Positions 35,141-44,459 are shown, counted from the stretch's first letter. The stretch: 64,000 nt of DNA from Eubacteriales bacterium (GCA_030524175.1 JAUNHC010000012.1:1-64000); one strand, 5' to 3'. A program made the numbers and translations. The notes: generated from the sequence alone by a model not told the origin.

Positions 35141-36701
35141 AAAGGCCTCCGCTCTGGTATATTTTATAATATCCCTTACCATTTTGTTTTACAAAATACA
35201 AGGCCTCATCAGCCTCATTGATTTTCTGTTCCAGCTCACTGTCGGGATAACACACTGTGACTCCCACACTGCACTGTACCGGAATATGCTGTCCTGCAGA
35301 ACCAATCTCCGAATGCAGTCTCAGCACAAGCTCATCCAATACACTGCAAAGTTCTCCTTCGTCATCAAGGTCCGTCAGCAGCATAACAAATTCATCTCCG
35401 CCGTAACGTCCGACGACTCCGTTATATTTCTTTTCATATTCTCTTAATATGTATCCTATGCTTTTAAGAGCAATGTCACCGCCGCTGTGTCCGTAAGTAT
35501 CATTTATGTACTTCAAATTATCCATATCCACAAAACATAGCGCACTTACAAGCTCCGGGTCTGTTTTTTTCAGATGTGCAGAAGCCTGATTAAAAAATAC
35601 AGAACGCGTGACTACACCTGTCAATGAATCCGAAAGTCCGGTGCTTGTCAAACGGATGATCTCTTTAAAATCCACATCCTCAGGACGCTCGTTCTGATAA
35701 ATCTTTTTTTCCAGTTCTTCCACGGAATGGACCAGAACATCCACCACCTTCATCTGTCCTGCGATATAACGCCGCAGGGTAAACAGCAGCCCCATACACA
35801 AAAGGACAGTCATACTTGCCACAAACAAAAGGCTTGGCAGGATACCTGAAAAAGCAGTCGCAAAATTAACCGTGCACATAATATCCCATTGGGTATTTTC
35901 CACACGCTGGTAAACAGTATAGCAAAGACTTCCGTCTTGTATGCTCCAGTATGAACCGGGAACCGCTGCCAAAAGCCTCTCCTCCAGTTTATCTGCAGTC
36001 GTTCCGAACAAACGGGCCTTGCGCAGTTCTGTCATCACAGGATTGCCGTAGGACAGCCCTGCAGTAGAGGACATGATCTGCCCCTGGGAACCAATCAATG
36101 TTGCCTCACATCCATTTACCCCTGCGGACTTCTCAAGTATTTTCACTGTCTCGTCAAAGGAAATTGCACAAAAAAGACAGCCTGTAATATTATCCTCCTG
36201 GTCAAACAGAGGGACAGCTACTGTATAATTCAACGTTACTCCGTCTGCACCGGCGGCAAAGCTGTCTGTTACCTGGCGCTGTCCGGTGGCAAAAAGCTGC
36301 TGCATATATTCACGGCTGGCCAGACTGGCCGGCTCAGAACCATCAGAGTAAACCGTGATATCAGAGTCCACATAGCAGATCATCAGATATCCAAAATAGG
36401 GGCTCATCTGATCCAGCTTCCTGACCTTTTCTATGGGTTCAACAGCCGGATCATAAAATTCTCTTAGACCAGCCAAAGATTCCAGCAGTTTAATAGATTC
36501 CTCCACCCTCTGGGATATCTGTGCATGGACAGTAACGACAGACGCCTTGGCATCCGACTTCATCTGATTCACAGAAAGAAAAACTCCCCCAAGCAGAATA
36601 GCAGCCACTGTCAACAGACAGAATACCACACTGTAACGCAAAATAGGCGACAGTGAAATATGCCAGCCGCTTTCTTCATTTTTTTCATTCTTTTTGTTCA
36701 T
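35124..36701 (-). CDS. Cache-domain diguanylate cyclase
   Basis: The 525-residue protein has membrane helices near residues 25-45 and 285-308, an extracytoplasmic dCache-type sensor between them, and a GGDEF domain at the C-terminus with intact RYGGDEFVML and the substrate-binding DSLTGVVTR and NLKYINDTYGH motifs. It should make c-di-GMP in response to an external ligand. No RxxD product-inhibition site is seen 5 residues before GGDEF. Followed by the coupled EAL gene. ATG follows AGAAGGGG; promoter TTGCTT-17-TATAAT at 36791-36819. Confidence 0.9.
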   Translation of the reverse strand: MNKKNEKNEESGWHISLSPILRYSVVFCLLTVAAILLGGVFLSVNQMKSDAKASVVTVHAQISQRVEESIKLLESLAGLREFYDPAVEPIEKVRKLDQMSPYFGYLMICYVDSDITVYSDGSEPASLASREYMQQLFATGQRQVTDSFAAGADGVTLNYTVAVPLFDQEDNITGCLFCAISFDETVKILEKSAGVNGCEATLIGSQGQIMSSTAGLSYGNPVMTELRKARLFGTTADKLEERLLAAVPGSYWSIQDGSLCYTVYQRVENTQWDIMCTVNFATAFSGILPSLLFVASMTVLLCMGLLFTLRRYIAGQMKVVDVLVHSVEELEKKIYQNERPEDVDFKEIIRLTSTGLSDSLTGVVTRSVFFNQASAHLKKTDPELVSALCFVDMDNLKYINDTYGHSGGDIALKSIGYILREYEKKYNGVVGRYGGDEFVMLLTDLDDEGELCSVLDELVLRLHSEIGSAGQHIPVQCSVGVTVCYPDSELEQKINEADEALYFVKQNGKGYYKIYQSGGLYEETE

Positions 36702-36770
36702 TTAGAACTACCCCTTCTATTTCGAAAAAAACTTCACACAAAAAATAGATATTGGCCACATCATTCATTC

Positions 36771-36819
36771 TTGGTACCAATACCAGTTAGATTATAGCAT
36801 CTTCAATCACATAAAGCAA
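36771..36819 (-). promoter_or_regulatory. Promoter and palindrome before the cyclase-EAL pair
   Basis: TTGCTT (36814-36819), 17-bp spacer, TATAAT (36791-36796). The perfect palindrome TTGGTACCAA (36771-36780) lies about 10 bp downstream of the -10 and is a possible operator. Confidence 0.5.
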
Positions 36820-36950
36820 CGGGATGTCCAAAACTTCAGAAATTCCTCTTTTGCGGAATACTGTCATTGTACAGGAACATGCCGTTTAAAATTATACATA
36901 AAGGTCTGATTTTTACCCAAAAGAACAAAATCCGTTATTTTCCCGGTATA

Positions 36951-36987
36951 TAAATAAGCCGGCACTTATGATTAAAGTGCCAGCTTA
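36951..36987 (-). terminator. Terminator after the second cyclase gene
   Basis: AAGCCGGCACTT pairs with AAAGTGCCAGCTT across a 6-base loop, one mismatch. On the minus strand it runs into TTATTTATATACC, a copy of the terminator-linked motif. The remaining gap between 36702 and 37062 holds no gene. Confidence 0.65.
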
Positions 36988-37062
36988 CGTTAGATATTGC
37001 TATTCTTAAAATTAAGACAAACGCTAAATTGTCATAGTATGCCTGCCCGCCATTTGTGGGAA

Positions 37063-38973
37063 TCATAAATAAATTGTAAATCCGCGTTTTCCTTTTTGTT
37101 TTGTCCTATAAAGGGCTGTATCCGCATTTTTATATAATGTTTCAAAATCAACACCCCCTCCCGGGGCAATTGAAACACCGATACTTGCAGAAATCCAGCA
37201 TATTTTTTCCCCATCTGAAAACTCATATCGGAGTGCTTCGGAAAGTTTTTCTGCCTTTTTTCCCACCCACTCTTCCGATGGCGCCGGGACAAAGGCCACA
37301 AACTCATCTCCTCCGATTCTGCCTATAATGTCCCCTTCTGCAAACTGTCCCTGTATTTTTCCTGCAAAATCAGTAATGACCCTGTCTCCCACTGCATGCC
37401 CGCAGGTGTCGTTCACACTCTTAAAATTATCAATGTCAAGAATAAAAAACGCATAGCAGTTTTCCGTGTCCCCCTTGAGATAACCGGTGATCAATTCCTG
37501 CACGGCAGCCTTATTATAAAGTCCGCTCAAAGAATCTCTCATCATTTTTTCCGCCATCTGTACTTCCTTTTTCTTTTCCTGGTCAATGTTCTGCCTGTAT
37601 ACCAGCATGCGTACAGACTGATCATCCTTCCAATAGAAAATTCGGGCAGTAATCCTCATCCAATAATATGTCTTCCCTCCGTCATTGGTTGTCATAAAAT
37701 CAAAATACAGACTTTCCCTGCCTTCCTCATATGCCTTCAGAACATTGCCGGACGAAAAAGTATTTAAATATCCGTCCCTGTATTCCTCTTTAATCTGCTT
37801 ACGGGCAATTACCTCCAGCACGTCGTCAAATACCATCTGCTTCGAAGCCCCAAGACTTTCAAAATAACTTTCCGTAGCCTCGCTGGCAGCACAGTTATGG
37901 GTAATGTCTATCTCATAAATATTCTCATACAGCTTTTCAGTCTCTGTCTGGAAGGCTGTACGGTGTGCTTTTTCCTTTTCAACAGCCAGACTTATGATCT
38001 GGGAATTATATTTATGTATGATACAGGTGATCATAAAAAGCACAGCTCCAATTACCAGCAGGATAACAAAAACCCCCAGAGCCAACTGATGGTTCAGCCT
38101 TTTTTCCAGAGCTACAGTATCATTATCTACGATTAAATGCCATTTTAAGTTGGGGATATAGTCAACTGCAACATACCCCTTCTTTCCCCCTGAAGAATAC
38201 CAAAATGACTGCGGACCCTCCTGGTTAGCCAGTATTTCCTCTTTATACTCTCCATACCCACATTCCCGGAACAGATCACTCTTTACAAAGCCTGTCTTTG
38301 TGGTAGATATCTCAATGGTTCCGTCATCATCCACCAGATATGCCCTGAGTTTAAATTTGTCTTCATATTCCTTGAATAATTTCTGCAGGGTATCAACACG
38401 GAAGCCCACTCCCACCACTCCCATTATGTCTCCATCCCGAGAGTATATTTTACAGTTTATAAAAATTGTAATTCCGTTGTCTGCCGACTTCGCTTCATCA
38501 TTGTCGATATTCAGAGAATATTCCCTGGTATCCTGCATAAAAGCATAGTACCATTCATCTTCGGGATTATCCTTTGTAAGGATACGGTCAACACCCTGGC
38601 TGAAATGATAATACTTATCAGTACCCGCAGATACCAGAAACACCGAATCATACCCATACTTCACCTGGTATGCCAGGAGATACTCCCGCATACTCTGCAC
38701 AAACTCTTCATCTCCGCCGCGGGTATTCTCTTCCGTCAGAAACATCTTTAACAGACTGTCATTCGCCATTGTCAGGGAAATATTAATGGGCTTTGTAAAA
38801 ATTGAATCAATCTGATGGTAAATCCCTTCTGATGTGAGTGTTGTAATTTTCTCAACATCCTTTTTAAATATACCGTTGTTGGAAAAATAGCTGATCATGG
38901 ACGTCAATAAAAATCCTAGGACGATCACCGTACAGATGACCACATTTGTCCTGAACAGAATATTCTTTTTCAT
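37063..38973 (-). CDS. Cache/PAS diguanylate cyclase
   Basis: The roughly 636-residue protein has an N-terminal helix (VVICTVIVLGFLLTSMISYF), an extracytoplasmic sensor domain, a second helix near 300 (ALGVFVILLVIGAVLFMITC), a PAS-like segment (about 345-470) and a GGDEF domain with RIGGDEFVAF and DSLSGLYNKAAV. It should be an active cyclase. The ATG at 38973 lies after AGCAGGTG and 25 bases beyond the lrgB stop; an in-frame ATG at 39015 overlaps lrgB without a ribosome binding site. It appears to be the last gene of the lrgAB operon. Confidence 0.9.
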   Translation of the reverse strand: MKKNILFRTNVVICTVIVLGFLLTSMISYFSNNGIFKKDVEKITTLTSEGIYHQIDSIFTKPINISLTMANDSLLKMFLTEENTRGGDEEFVQSMREYLLAYQVKYGYDSVFLVSAGTDKYYHFSQGVDRILTKDNPEDEWYYAFMQDTREYSLNIDNDEAKSADNGITIFINCKIYSRDGDIMGVVGVGFRVDTLQKLFKEYEDKFKLRAYLVDDDGTIEISTTKTGFVKSDLFRECGYGEYKEEILANQEGPQSFWYSSGGKKGYVAVDYIPNLKWHLIVDNDTVALEKRLNHQLALGVFVILLVIGAVLFMITCIIHKYNSQIISLAVEKEKAHRTAFQTETEKLYENIYEIDITHNCAASEATESYFESLGASKQMVFDDVLEVIARKQIKEEYRDGYLNTFSSGNVLKAYEEGRESLYFDFMTTNDGGKTYYWMRITARIFYWKDDQSVRMLVYRQNIDQEKKKEVQMAEKMMRDSLSGLYNKAAVQELITGYLKGDTENCYAFFILDIDNFKSVNDTCGHAVGDRVITDFAGKIQGQFAEGDIIGRIGGDEFVAFVPAPSEEWVGKKAEKLSEALRYEFSDGEKICWISASIGVSIAPGGGVDFETLYKNADTALYRTKQKGKRGFTIYL

Positions 38974-38998
38974 CACCCACACCTGCTTTCTCTCTTGT

Positions 38999-39691
38999 TT
39001 ACATAAATCCGGCAAAAACAGAAGCTGCAGCCACAGTCAGAAGCCCTGCTACGGCAATGGCCAGACTACTCATGGCTCCTTCCACCTGTCCAAGCTCCAT
39101 AGCCCTGGCAGTCCCGATCGCATGGGCTGATGTCCCAAGAGCCAGCCCTTTCGCAATCGGTTCCTCTATCCTGGCAGTCTTATATACAAAATCCGCCAGC
39201 ATATTTCCCAGCACTCCGGTGATTATTATCACAGCCACTGTGATGGTGGCAATCCCGCCAAGTTCCTGAGATACCCCCATACCAATGGCAGTTGTGATGG
39301 ATTTTGGAAGCAAAGTAACATACTCCTCGTGGGAAAGCCCAAACAGCTTCGCCATGAGCAGCACACTCACCATACTTGCCAGAACACCTGCCAAAATTCC
39401 TGCAGCCACAGCCTTGATATTCTTCTTCAGCAGGCTAAGCTGCTGATAAAGGGGCACAGCCAGACACACAGTAGCAGGAGTGAGCAGATAACTGATATAT
39501 TTTCCGCCCTCATTATAGGCATCATAATCTACATGAAATACAATGAGAACGCCCATAACGCACAAAATAGCAATTAACAGCGGATTGAGAACAGCCAGTT
39601 TAAATTTCCGCTTAAGCAGCAATCCGGCCTCATAAGCCATAAGACTGATGACTGCACCGAAAAACACGGAATTCTCCAGAAACTCACTCAT
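38999..39691 (-). CDS. lrgB: LrgB-family membrane protein
   Basis: The 230-residue, highly hydrophobic protein has family features such as YISYLLTPATVCLAVPLYQQ, LLPKSITTAIGMGVSQELGG and TSAHAIGTARAMELG. LrgAB/CidAB-type proteins influence autolysis and, in some species, transport of pyruvate or glycolate. It overlaps lrgA by ATGA, so the pair is coupled. A c-di-GMP cyclase follows in the same operon. Confidence 0.92.
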   Translation of the reverse strand: MSEFLENSVFFGAVISLMAYEAGLLLKRKFKLAVLNPLLIAILCVMGVLIVFHVDYDAYNEGGKYISYLLTPATVCLAVPLYQQLSLLKKNIKAVAAGILAGVLASMVSVLLMAKLFGLSHEEYVTLLPKSITTAIGMGVSQELGGIATITVAVIIITGVLGNMLADFVYKTARIEEPIAKGLALGTSAHAIGTARAMELGQVEGAMSSLAIAVAGLLTVAAASVFAGFM

Positions 39692-40050
39692 GATTCCGCC
39701 CCCTTTTTCCCTTTACGTATGACTGCCTGAGTCACATGCCCCGTTACCACCATTACAATTACAGTGGTCACCAAGGTAATGACCGTAACCGGAAACCACA
39801 TTGATTTCAGAGCAGACCATGAGGTAAGAAGTCCCACCCCTGCAGGGATAAACATCACCGGCATAATTTCTATAAGAAAGGCAGCCGCCTCCTGCACATG
39901 TTCCACCTTAATAGCACCGCTTACAAGGGCACCCAGCATCAGAACCAGTCCATAAACACTGGCCGGAACCGGAAACGGAAGCAAAATATGCATCCCCTCT
40001 CCCAGTGCAGATACCAGCAGAATGATGCTGAATTGTCTCACATATTTCAT
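39688..40050 (-). CDS. lrgA: LrgA/CidA-family holin-like protein
   Basis: The 120-residue protein has four membrane helices and the family segments LPFPVPASVYGLVLMLGALV and EIMPVMFIPAGVGLLTSW. ATG follows AAAGGAGTG. It lies 63 bases downstream of the small anchored protein and overlaps lrgB. Its usual regulator pair LytSR is not in the window. Confidence 0.9.
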   Translation of the reverse strand: MKYVRQFSIILLVSALGEGMHILLPFPVPASVYGLVLMLGALVSGAIKVEHVQEAAAFLIEIMPVMFIPAGVGLLTSWSALKSMWFPVTVITLVTTVIVMVVTGHVTQAVIRKGKKGAES

Positions 40051-40113
40051 TGTATCACTCCTTTATCTTCTGTCACAATCTTCAGTCCATCCAACTTCCA
40101 TAGTTATCAGTTA

Positions 40114-40566
40114 TTACTTCCCAATGATATCTTCCACTTTCTCACGATACTTCTGCGCCTCCTCCAAGGCAGCACGGCCGACTCTCTGCATCTTTGTCAC
40201 ATTTGTATATTTTCCCGGCAAGGAACGGGTCATGATACCATCTCCGTAGATTTTCACCATATCTCCATCCTCCAGAACATCATCCGGTATCAGTTTGCCT
40301 TTTTTATTGTAAATTCCATCTGACGGGATATCTGCTGTAAAGACCGTGCCATTCTCCATATCCACAAATACCTGCCGTTTCAAAAGCTCCCCTGTTTCAA
40401 TGTAAATAGCTGTAAGAGCAGTCTCTTCCGCTCTGGCCTCCTCCTCTTTCACCTTCTGTGCCTGGCTGCCCACCACACTCCAAAAAGAACCGCCTATTAC
40501 AACCAACACTGCCAGCAGGATGATCATTCCCACTACCATCTTCTTATCAGTCTGCTTTTTTTCCAA
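40114..40566 (-). CDS. Small membrane-anchored 'KIYGDGIM' protein
   Basis: The 150-residue protein has one N-terminal membrane helix (VGMIILLAVLVVIGGSFWSV), then a domain with LTAIYIETGE, QVFVDMENGTVFTADIP, MVKIYGDGIM and SLPGKYTNVTKM. This is a shorter paralogue of the protein at 28112-28963, which has the same element order. The start is taken as TTG at 40566, since AAAGGAG lies 7 bases upstream; the TTG 6 bases earlier is too close to that site. Function unknown. It precedes lrgAB by 63 bases. Confidence 0.7.
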   Translation of the reverse strand: MEKKQTDKKMVVGMIILLAVLVVIGGSFWSVVGSQAQKVKEEEARAEETALTAIYIETGELLKRQVFVDMENGTVFTADIPSDGIYNKKGKLIPDDVLEDGDMVKIYGDGIMTRSLPGKYTNVTKMQRVGRAALEEAQKYREKVEDIIGK

Positions 40567-40678
40567 AATCAATCTCCTTTATCCCAAAACGTGTTTGAAA
40601 ACTGCTCTAAACTTATCCGACATCCTATTATACTTCATACACTTTAAAATGGAAAGAGCCTTTCCCATGTACTGCTGT

Positions 40679-41137
40679 TCAGTTTGTATCCGGCAGCAAT
40701 ATTTTCTCTACCGTATATTTCCCATCCTCCACAGTCATCACAGCCATTGTGATTTCCTGGGCAAACCGTTTCCTGCCGCAGCCTCCCGGATTAAGCCAAA
40801 GTCTCCCGTCGATCATCTCTTCAAAATATTTATGGGAATGCCCAAAAACCACTATCTGAACATCTCCCAGACTCCAATCCACATCCTTCTTATTGTGTAC
40901 CATAAAAAAGTTCACACCTTCTATAGTAAACCGAAGAGTCCGGGCCAGCCCTTGTGCCCATCCCCTGTCATTATTTCCCCGTACAATATACACAGCCCCC
41001 ATCACTCTCAGCCTGTCAAGTATCTCCGGCTTATCAATATCCCCTGCATGAAGAATACAGTCACAATCCTTCAATACCTCCACAACCTCCGGGCGCAGCA
41101 AGCCATGAGTATCTGAAATAATCCCTATTCTCACCAT
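40679..41137 (-). CDS. yfcE: YfcE/MJ0936-family metallophosphoesterase
   Basis: The 152-residue calcineurin-like phosphoesterase has the metal-binding motifs D-x-H (IISDTHG), GD (HAGDID), GNND (VRGNNDRG), a His in FMVHN and GHSH. Enzymes of this family hydrolyse phosphodiesters; the physiological substrate is not established. The ATG lies inside the end of the upstream 73-residue gene (4-base overlap class), so the two are translationally coupled. Confidence 0.9.
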   Translation of the reverse strand: MVRIGIISDTHGLLRPEVVEVLKDCDCILHAGDIDKPEILDRLRVMGAVYIVRGNNDRGWAQGLARTLRFTIEGVNFFMVHNKKDVDWSLGDVQIVVFGHSHKYFEEMIDGRLWLNPGGCGRKRFAQEITMAVMTVEDGKYTVEKILLPDTN

Positions 41138-41352
41138 ATTTTCCCTACCTCATCCTTGCAAAGTCCGTACATCCTGCAAAACTCCAGAAATTCTTCTTCT
41201 CCCCGGATCAGCATAATATCCTCAAATTTTCCGCTTTCCTTATCCACAAATCCTGCCACCTTCTCCCCTGTACAAATACTGGATTTTACCACCGGCCGCA
41301 GCCTGACGGAATCATATTCCAGAATATTCTGGGCTTTCTTTTTTCTGAACAT
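41131..41352 (-). CDS. Small hypothetical protein, 73 residues
   Basis: The basic 73-residue protein has no membrane segment. Its middle (RPVVKSSICTGEKVAGFVDK, then ESGKFEDIMLIRGEEEFLEF) is compatible with a small alpha/beta domain, and similar short proteins occur beside YfcE genes in Lachnospiraceae as far as I recall. ATG lies 5 bases after GGAGGTG. It overlaps yfcE, so a shared function is likely but unknown. Confidence 0.65.
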   Translation of the reverse strand: MFRKKKAQNILEYDSVRLRPVVKSSICTGEKVAGFVDKESGKFEDIMLIRGEEEFLEFCRMYGLCKDEVGKIW

Positions 41353-41545
41353 TGGGCACCTCCGTTATAATACTGAAAATATATCTGCCATTGAATCATA
41401 TATACATTGAAAATTCTGATCGTTAAACTTGACGATATGGATATATTATAACCCTTAATACTAGCGGAAACCAGCTTCTATTTATAATCCAACTTTTTTT
41501 CTCCACATATGGGCTGAACTGAACAGAAAACCTTACTGAGGCATG

Positions 41546-41575
41546 AAAAAACCGGAGACAAGTGATTGTCTCCGG
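41546..41575 (-). terminator. Terminator of the 13-gene acid-degradation operon
   Basis: CCGGAGACA (41552-41560) pairs perfectly with TGTCTCCGG (41567-41575), followed on the minus strand by six T (41546-41551). It closes the operon that begins near 55430. Confidence 0.85.
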
Positions 41576-41634
41576 CCTTACTTATAGATACTTATGTGTT
41601 TAGATCAAAATTTGTTATATGTACACCTATATTT

Positions 41635-42819
41635 CTATTCACACTTTTCAAATAATACAGCCAATCCTTGTCCGCCGCCGATGCACAAGGTCGCTACGCC
41701 ATATTTCACATTTCTGCGGTTCATTTCATTCATCAGCTTGATAGTGATAATGCATCCTGTTGCTCCTATAGGATGTCCCATAGAAATACCGCTTCCATTG
41801 ACATTTACTTTTTCCATATCAAGGCCAAGCTCTCTGATACATGCCAGAGATTGACTGGCAAAGGCTTCGTTAAGCTCAAACAGTCCAATATCCTCCAATG
41901 TAAGACCCGTTTTTTTAAGAAGCTTTTTCACAGCAGGAACTGGTCCTATTCCCATGTAAGCAGGGTCTACACCAGCAGCCGCAGCTTCCACGATCCTTAC
42001 AATAGGAGCGAGCCCGCGTCTTTTTGCTTCTTCGGATTTCATAAGGACAACAGCAGCGCCACAGTCATTGATACCCGAGGCATTCCCCGCCGTAACTGTA
42101 CCATCTTTCTTAAATGCCGGACGCAGCTTTGCCAAAGATTCCAATGTTACATTATCCCTGATATGCTCATCCACCTCAAAAATTTTAGTTTCTTTTTTAT
42201 TAACTTTTACTTCTACAGGAATGATCTCATCCTTGAATTTTCCTTCATCTCTGGCCTTTGCCGCACGTTGTTGACTAACAAGTGCATATGCGTCCTGGTC
42301 TTCACGGGAAATCCCATACCGTTCAGCAATATTTTCTGCAGTTATGCCCATATGGTCTCTTGTAATAGGATCTGAAAGGGCTGTAATAAGACCATCCTCA
42401 AGTTCCGCATGTCCCATACGATATCCATTCCGCGCGTTGCGCAGATAATAAGGAATGTTGTCCATACTCTCACCGCCGCCGGCTACAGCAATATCACAGA
42501 AACCTTGGTCAATCTCCATTGCCGCAGTCAAAATTGCCTGAAGCCCCGATGAACAAAGTCTGTTTACTGTCAAAGCCGTTGCTTCATAGGGAATACCTGC
42601 TTTAATTGAACTCACTCTGGCCATGAATGCATTTTCTGCAGCCTGCCCTACACATCCCATTACCACTTCGTCTACATCTTCCGGTGCGACTTGCGCCCGT
42701 TTCAATGCTTCTTTTATAGCGATACCGCCTAAATCCGTAGCCTCCAGCCCCTTTAAGGATCCCCCAAAGCTGCCTATTGCTGTCCTGGCTCCTGATACAA
42801 TTACAATATTTTCTTTCAT
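41635..42819 (-). CDS. thlA: Thiolase (acetyl-CoA C-acetyltransferase), copy 1
   Basis: The 394-residue thiolase has the nucleophile Cys89 in NRLCSSGLQA, the catalytic His in GHPIGATGC and the second Cys in CIGGGQG. It would cleave a 3-oxoacyl-CoA to acetyl-CoA, or make acetoacetyl-CoA. The last gene of the operon, it lies 3 bases after a second thiolase to which it is similar throughout (ISMGHPIGATGC against ISIGHPIGATGC). ATG follows GAGGGATGAATA. The biosynthetic or degradative direction cannot be read from the sequence; the context favours degradation. Confidence 0.92.
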   Translation of the reverse strand: MKENIVIVSGARTAIGSFGGSLKGLEATDLGGIAIKEALKRAQVAPEDVDEVVMGCVGQAAENAFMARVSSIKAGIPYEATALTVNRLCSSGLQAILTAAMEIDQGFCDIAVAGGGESMDNIPYYLRNARNGYRMGHAELEDGLITALSDPITRDHMGITAENIAERYGISREDQDAYALVSQQRAAKARDEGKFKDEIIPVEVKVNKKETKIFEVDEHIRDNVTLESLAKLRPAFKKDGTVTAGNASGINDCGAAVVLMKSEEAKRRGLAPIVRIVEAAAAGVDPAYMGIGPVPAVKKLLKKTGLTLEDIGLFELNEAFASQSLACIRELGLDMEKVNVNGSGISMGHPIGATGCIITIKLMNEMNRRNVKYGVATLCIGGGQGLAVLFEKCE

Positions 42820-42822
42820 TAT

Positions 42823-44016
42823 TCATCCCTCACATTTCTCAAAATACATGGAAATTCCTTGTCCGCCGCCAATACACATGCTGATCATTGCATTTTTCTT
42901 CTTTGTTCTCATAAGTTCATACATAACTTTTACGGTCAAAATACAGCCTGTTGCTCCAATCGGATGGCCGATGGAAATTCCGCCTCCATAAATATTTACC
43001 TTGTCCATATCAAGGCCTAAATCTCTGCTCACAGCAAAGGCCTGACTGGCAAAAGCTTCATTTATCTCAAACATATCTATCTGCTTTAAATCTATGCCAA
43101 GTTTTGATGCTAACTTTTCACTGGAAAACTTCGGAGAATACCCCATCAGTTCTGCATCAAAACCTGCAACTGTGTATCCTTTTATCAGAAGCTTCGGAAC
43201 AATTCCCAGCTTCTGTGCTTTATCTCTGGACATCACAACAACTGCCGCAGCAGCATCATTCAAGCTGGAAGAATTACCTGCAGTCACTGTTCCATCCTTT
43301 ACAAAACAAGGACGTAGCTTCGCAAGTTTATCAATCGTCTGGTTGTCCCTGGGTCCTTCATCTGTATCAAACACAGTAATATTTCCCTTGCGGTCTTTTA
43401 ATTCCACCGGTACTATTTCTTCCTTGAATATTCCGGATTTTATAGCAGCACATGCTCTCTGATGACTTCTGACAGCATACGCATCTTGTTCTTCTCTTGA
43501 CACATGATATGTATTTGCTACGTTTTCTGCTGTTACACCGTTATGATTTCCATCTAAAGGCCATGTCAATATGTCAATCACGCCATCTTCAAATACCTTG
43601 TTGCCCATCCTGGCACCCCACCGCGCATCCTTGACATAGTAAGGAAGCTGGGAAATATTCTCGGCACCGCCGGCAACCACAATATCAGCAAATCCTGTCT
43701 GTATTTCCATAACTGCGTCAGCAATTGACTGCAGGCTGGAACCACACTGACGGTTCACAGAATAAGCAGTTGTCTCTTTAGGAAGACCTGCCTTCAAACT
43801 GATAGCCCTTGCCGCAAAACCGCTCTCTGCAATCTGACCAACTTGTCCAATAATGACCTCATCCACGTCGGAAGGCTGAAGACCGGCACGTTCTACAGCT
43901 TCTCTCACTACAAGAGCTCCTAAGTCAATTGTCGAAACTCCCTTCAGACTTCCTCCGTAAGCTCCAACAGCAGTCCTGCATCCACTGACGATCACTACAT
44001 CTTTAAATCCACACAT
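42823..44016 (-). CDS. Thiolase (acetyl-CoA C-acetyltransferase), copy 2
   Basis: The 397-residue thiolase has nucleophile Cys91 in NRQCGSSLQS, GHPIGATGC and CIGGGQGISM. The active-site motif differs slightly from copy 1, and the substrate loop around residue 120-160 (YYVKDARWGARMGNKVFEDG) differs too, so the two may act on acyl chains of different length or branching. ATG follows CGGAGGT. Lies between the VOC protein gene and copy 1. Confidence 0.92.
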   Translation of the reverse strand: MCGFKDVVIVSGCRTAVGAYGGSLKGVSTIDLGALVVREAVERAGLQPSDVDEVIIGQVGQIAESGFAARAISLKAGLPKETTAYSVNRQCGSSLQSIADAVMEIQTGFADIVVAGGAENISQLPYYVKDARWGARMGNKVFEDGVIDILTWPLDGNHNGVTAENVANTYHVSREEQDAYAVRSHQRACAAIKSGIFKEEIVPVELKDRKGNITVFDTDEGPRDNQTIDKLAKLRPCFVKDGTVTAGNSSSLNDAAAAVVVMSRDKAQKLGIVPKLLIKGYTVAGFDAELMGYSPKFSSEKLASKLGIDLKQIDMFEINEAFASQAFAVSRDLGLDMDKVNIYGGGISIGHPIGATGCILTVKVMYELMRTKKKNAMISMCIGGGQGISMYFEKCEG

Positions 44017-44045
44017 TTACAATACCTCCGATCAACAAATCATCT

Positions 44046-44447
44046 TCATTTGACACTCTGCACAAATTCCACCAGAACACCGTATCCATAACGCGGCCTT
44101 AAAAAGTTTACAATAATACCGCCAGCTCCCGGAACAGCCGTTTTTTCCAGCATTTCCAATCCCTTATCCTCAAACTCATTTTTTGCCTTCTCCACATCAT
44201 CTACCTCAAAGGCAATGTGATGGAGTCCGCCTTTCCCATCTCTGTATTGGGTAAGCACTCCTTCTGTGGGTATGATCAATTCCACAGGAGACTCTTTTTC
44301 AGTATATTTTGTAAATAGGCAATATGCATGATAAGCCTCAACATATTCCATATAATCTTTCTCTAATCCGAACTGCTCCATAAATGCTTCTGCCTTGTCC
44401 ATCGTGGTCATGATAATTCCCACATGATGTAATCTCATTGGTTTCAC
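44046..44447 (-). CDS. VOC protein, methylmalonyl-CoA-epimerase-like
   Basis: The 133-residue protein is a double beta-alpha-beta-beta-beta (glyoxalase/VOC) fold with metal ligands in the order typical of methylmalonyl-CoA epimerase: His in LHHVGI, Glu in PVELIIP, His in GGLHHIAFEVDD, Glu in VLVEFVQ. No methylmalonyl-CoA mutase or propionyl-CoA gene is in the window, so it may epimerise another 2- or 3-substituted acyl-CoA of this pathway. GTG start 6 bases after AGGAGG; an ATG three codons later is less well placed. Confidence 0.78.
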   Translation of the reverse strand: MKPMRLHHVGIIMTTMDKAEAFMEQFGLEKDYMEYVEAYHAYCLFTKYTEKESPVELIIPTEGVLTQYRDGKGGLHHIAFEVDDVEKAKNEFEDKGLEMLEKTAVPGAGGIIVNFLRPRYGYGVLVEFVQSVK

Positions 44448-44459
44448 CCTTATCCTCCT

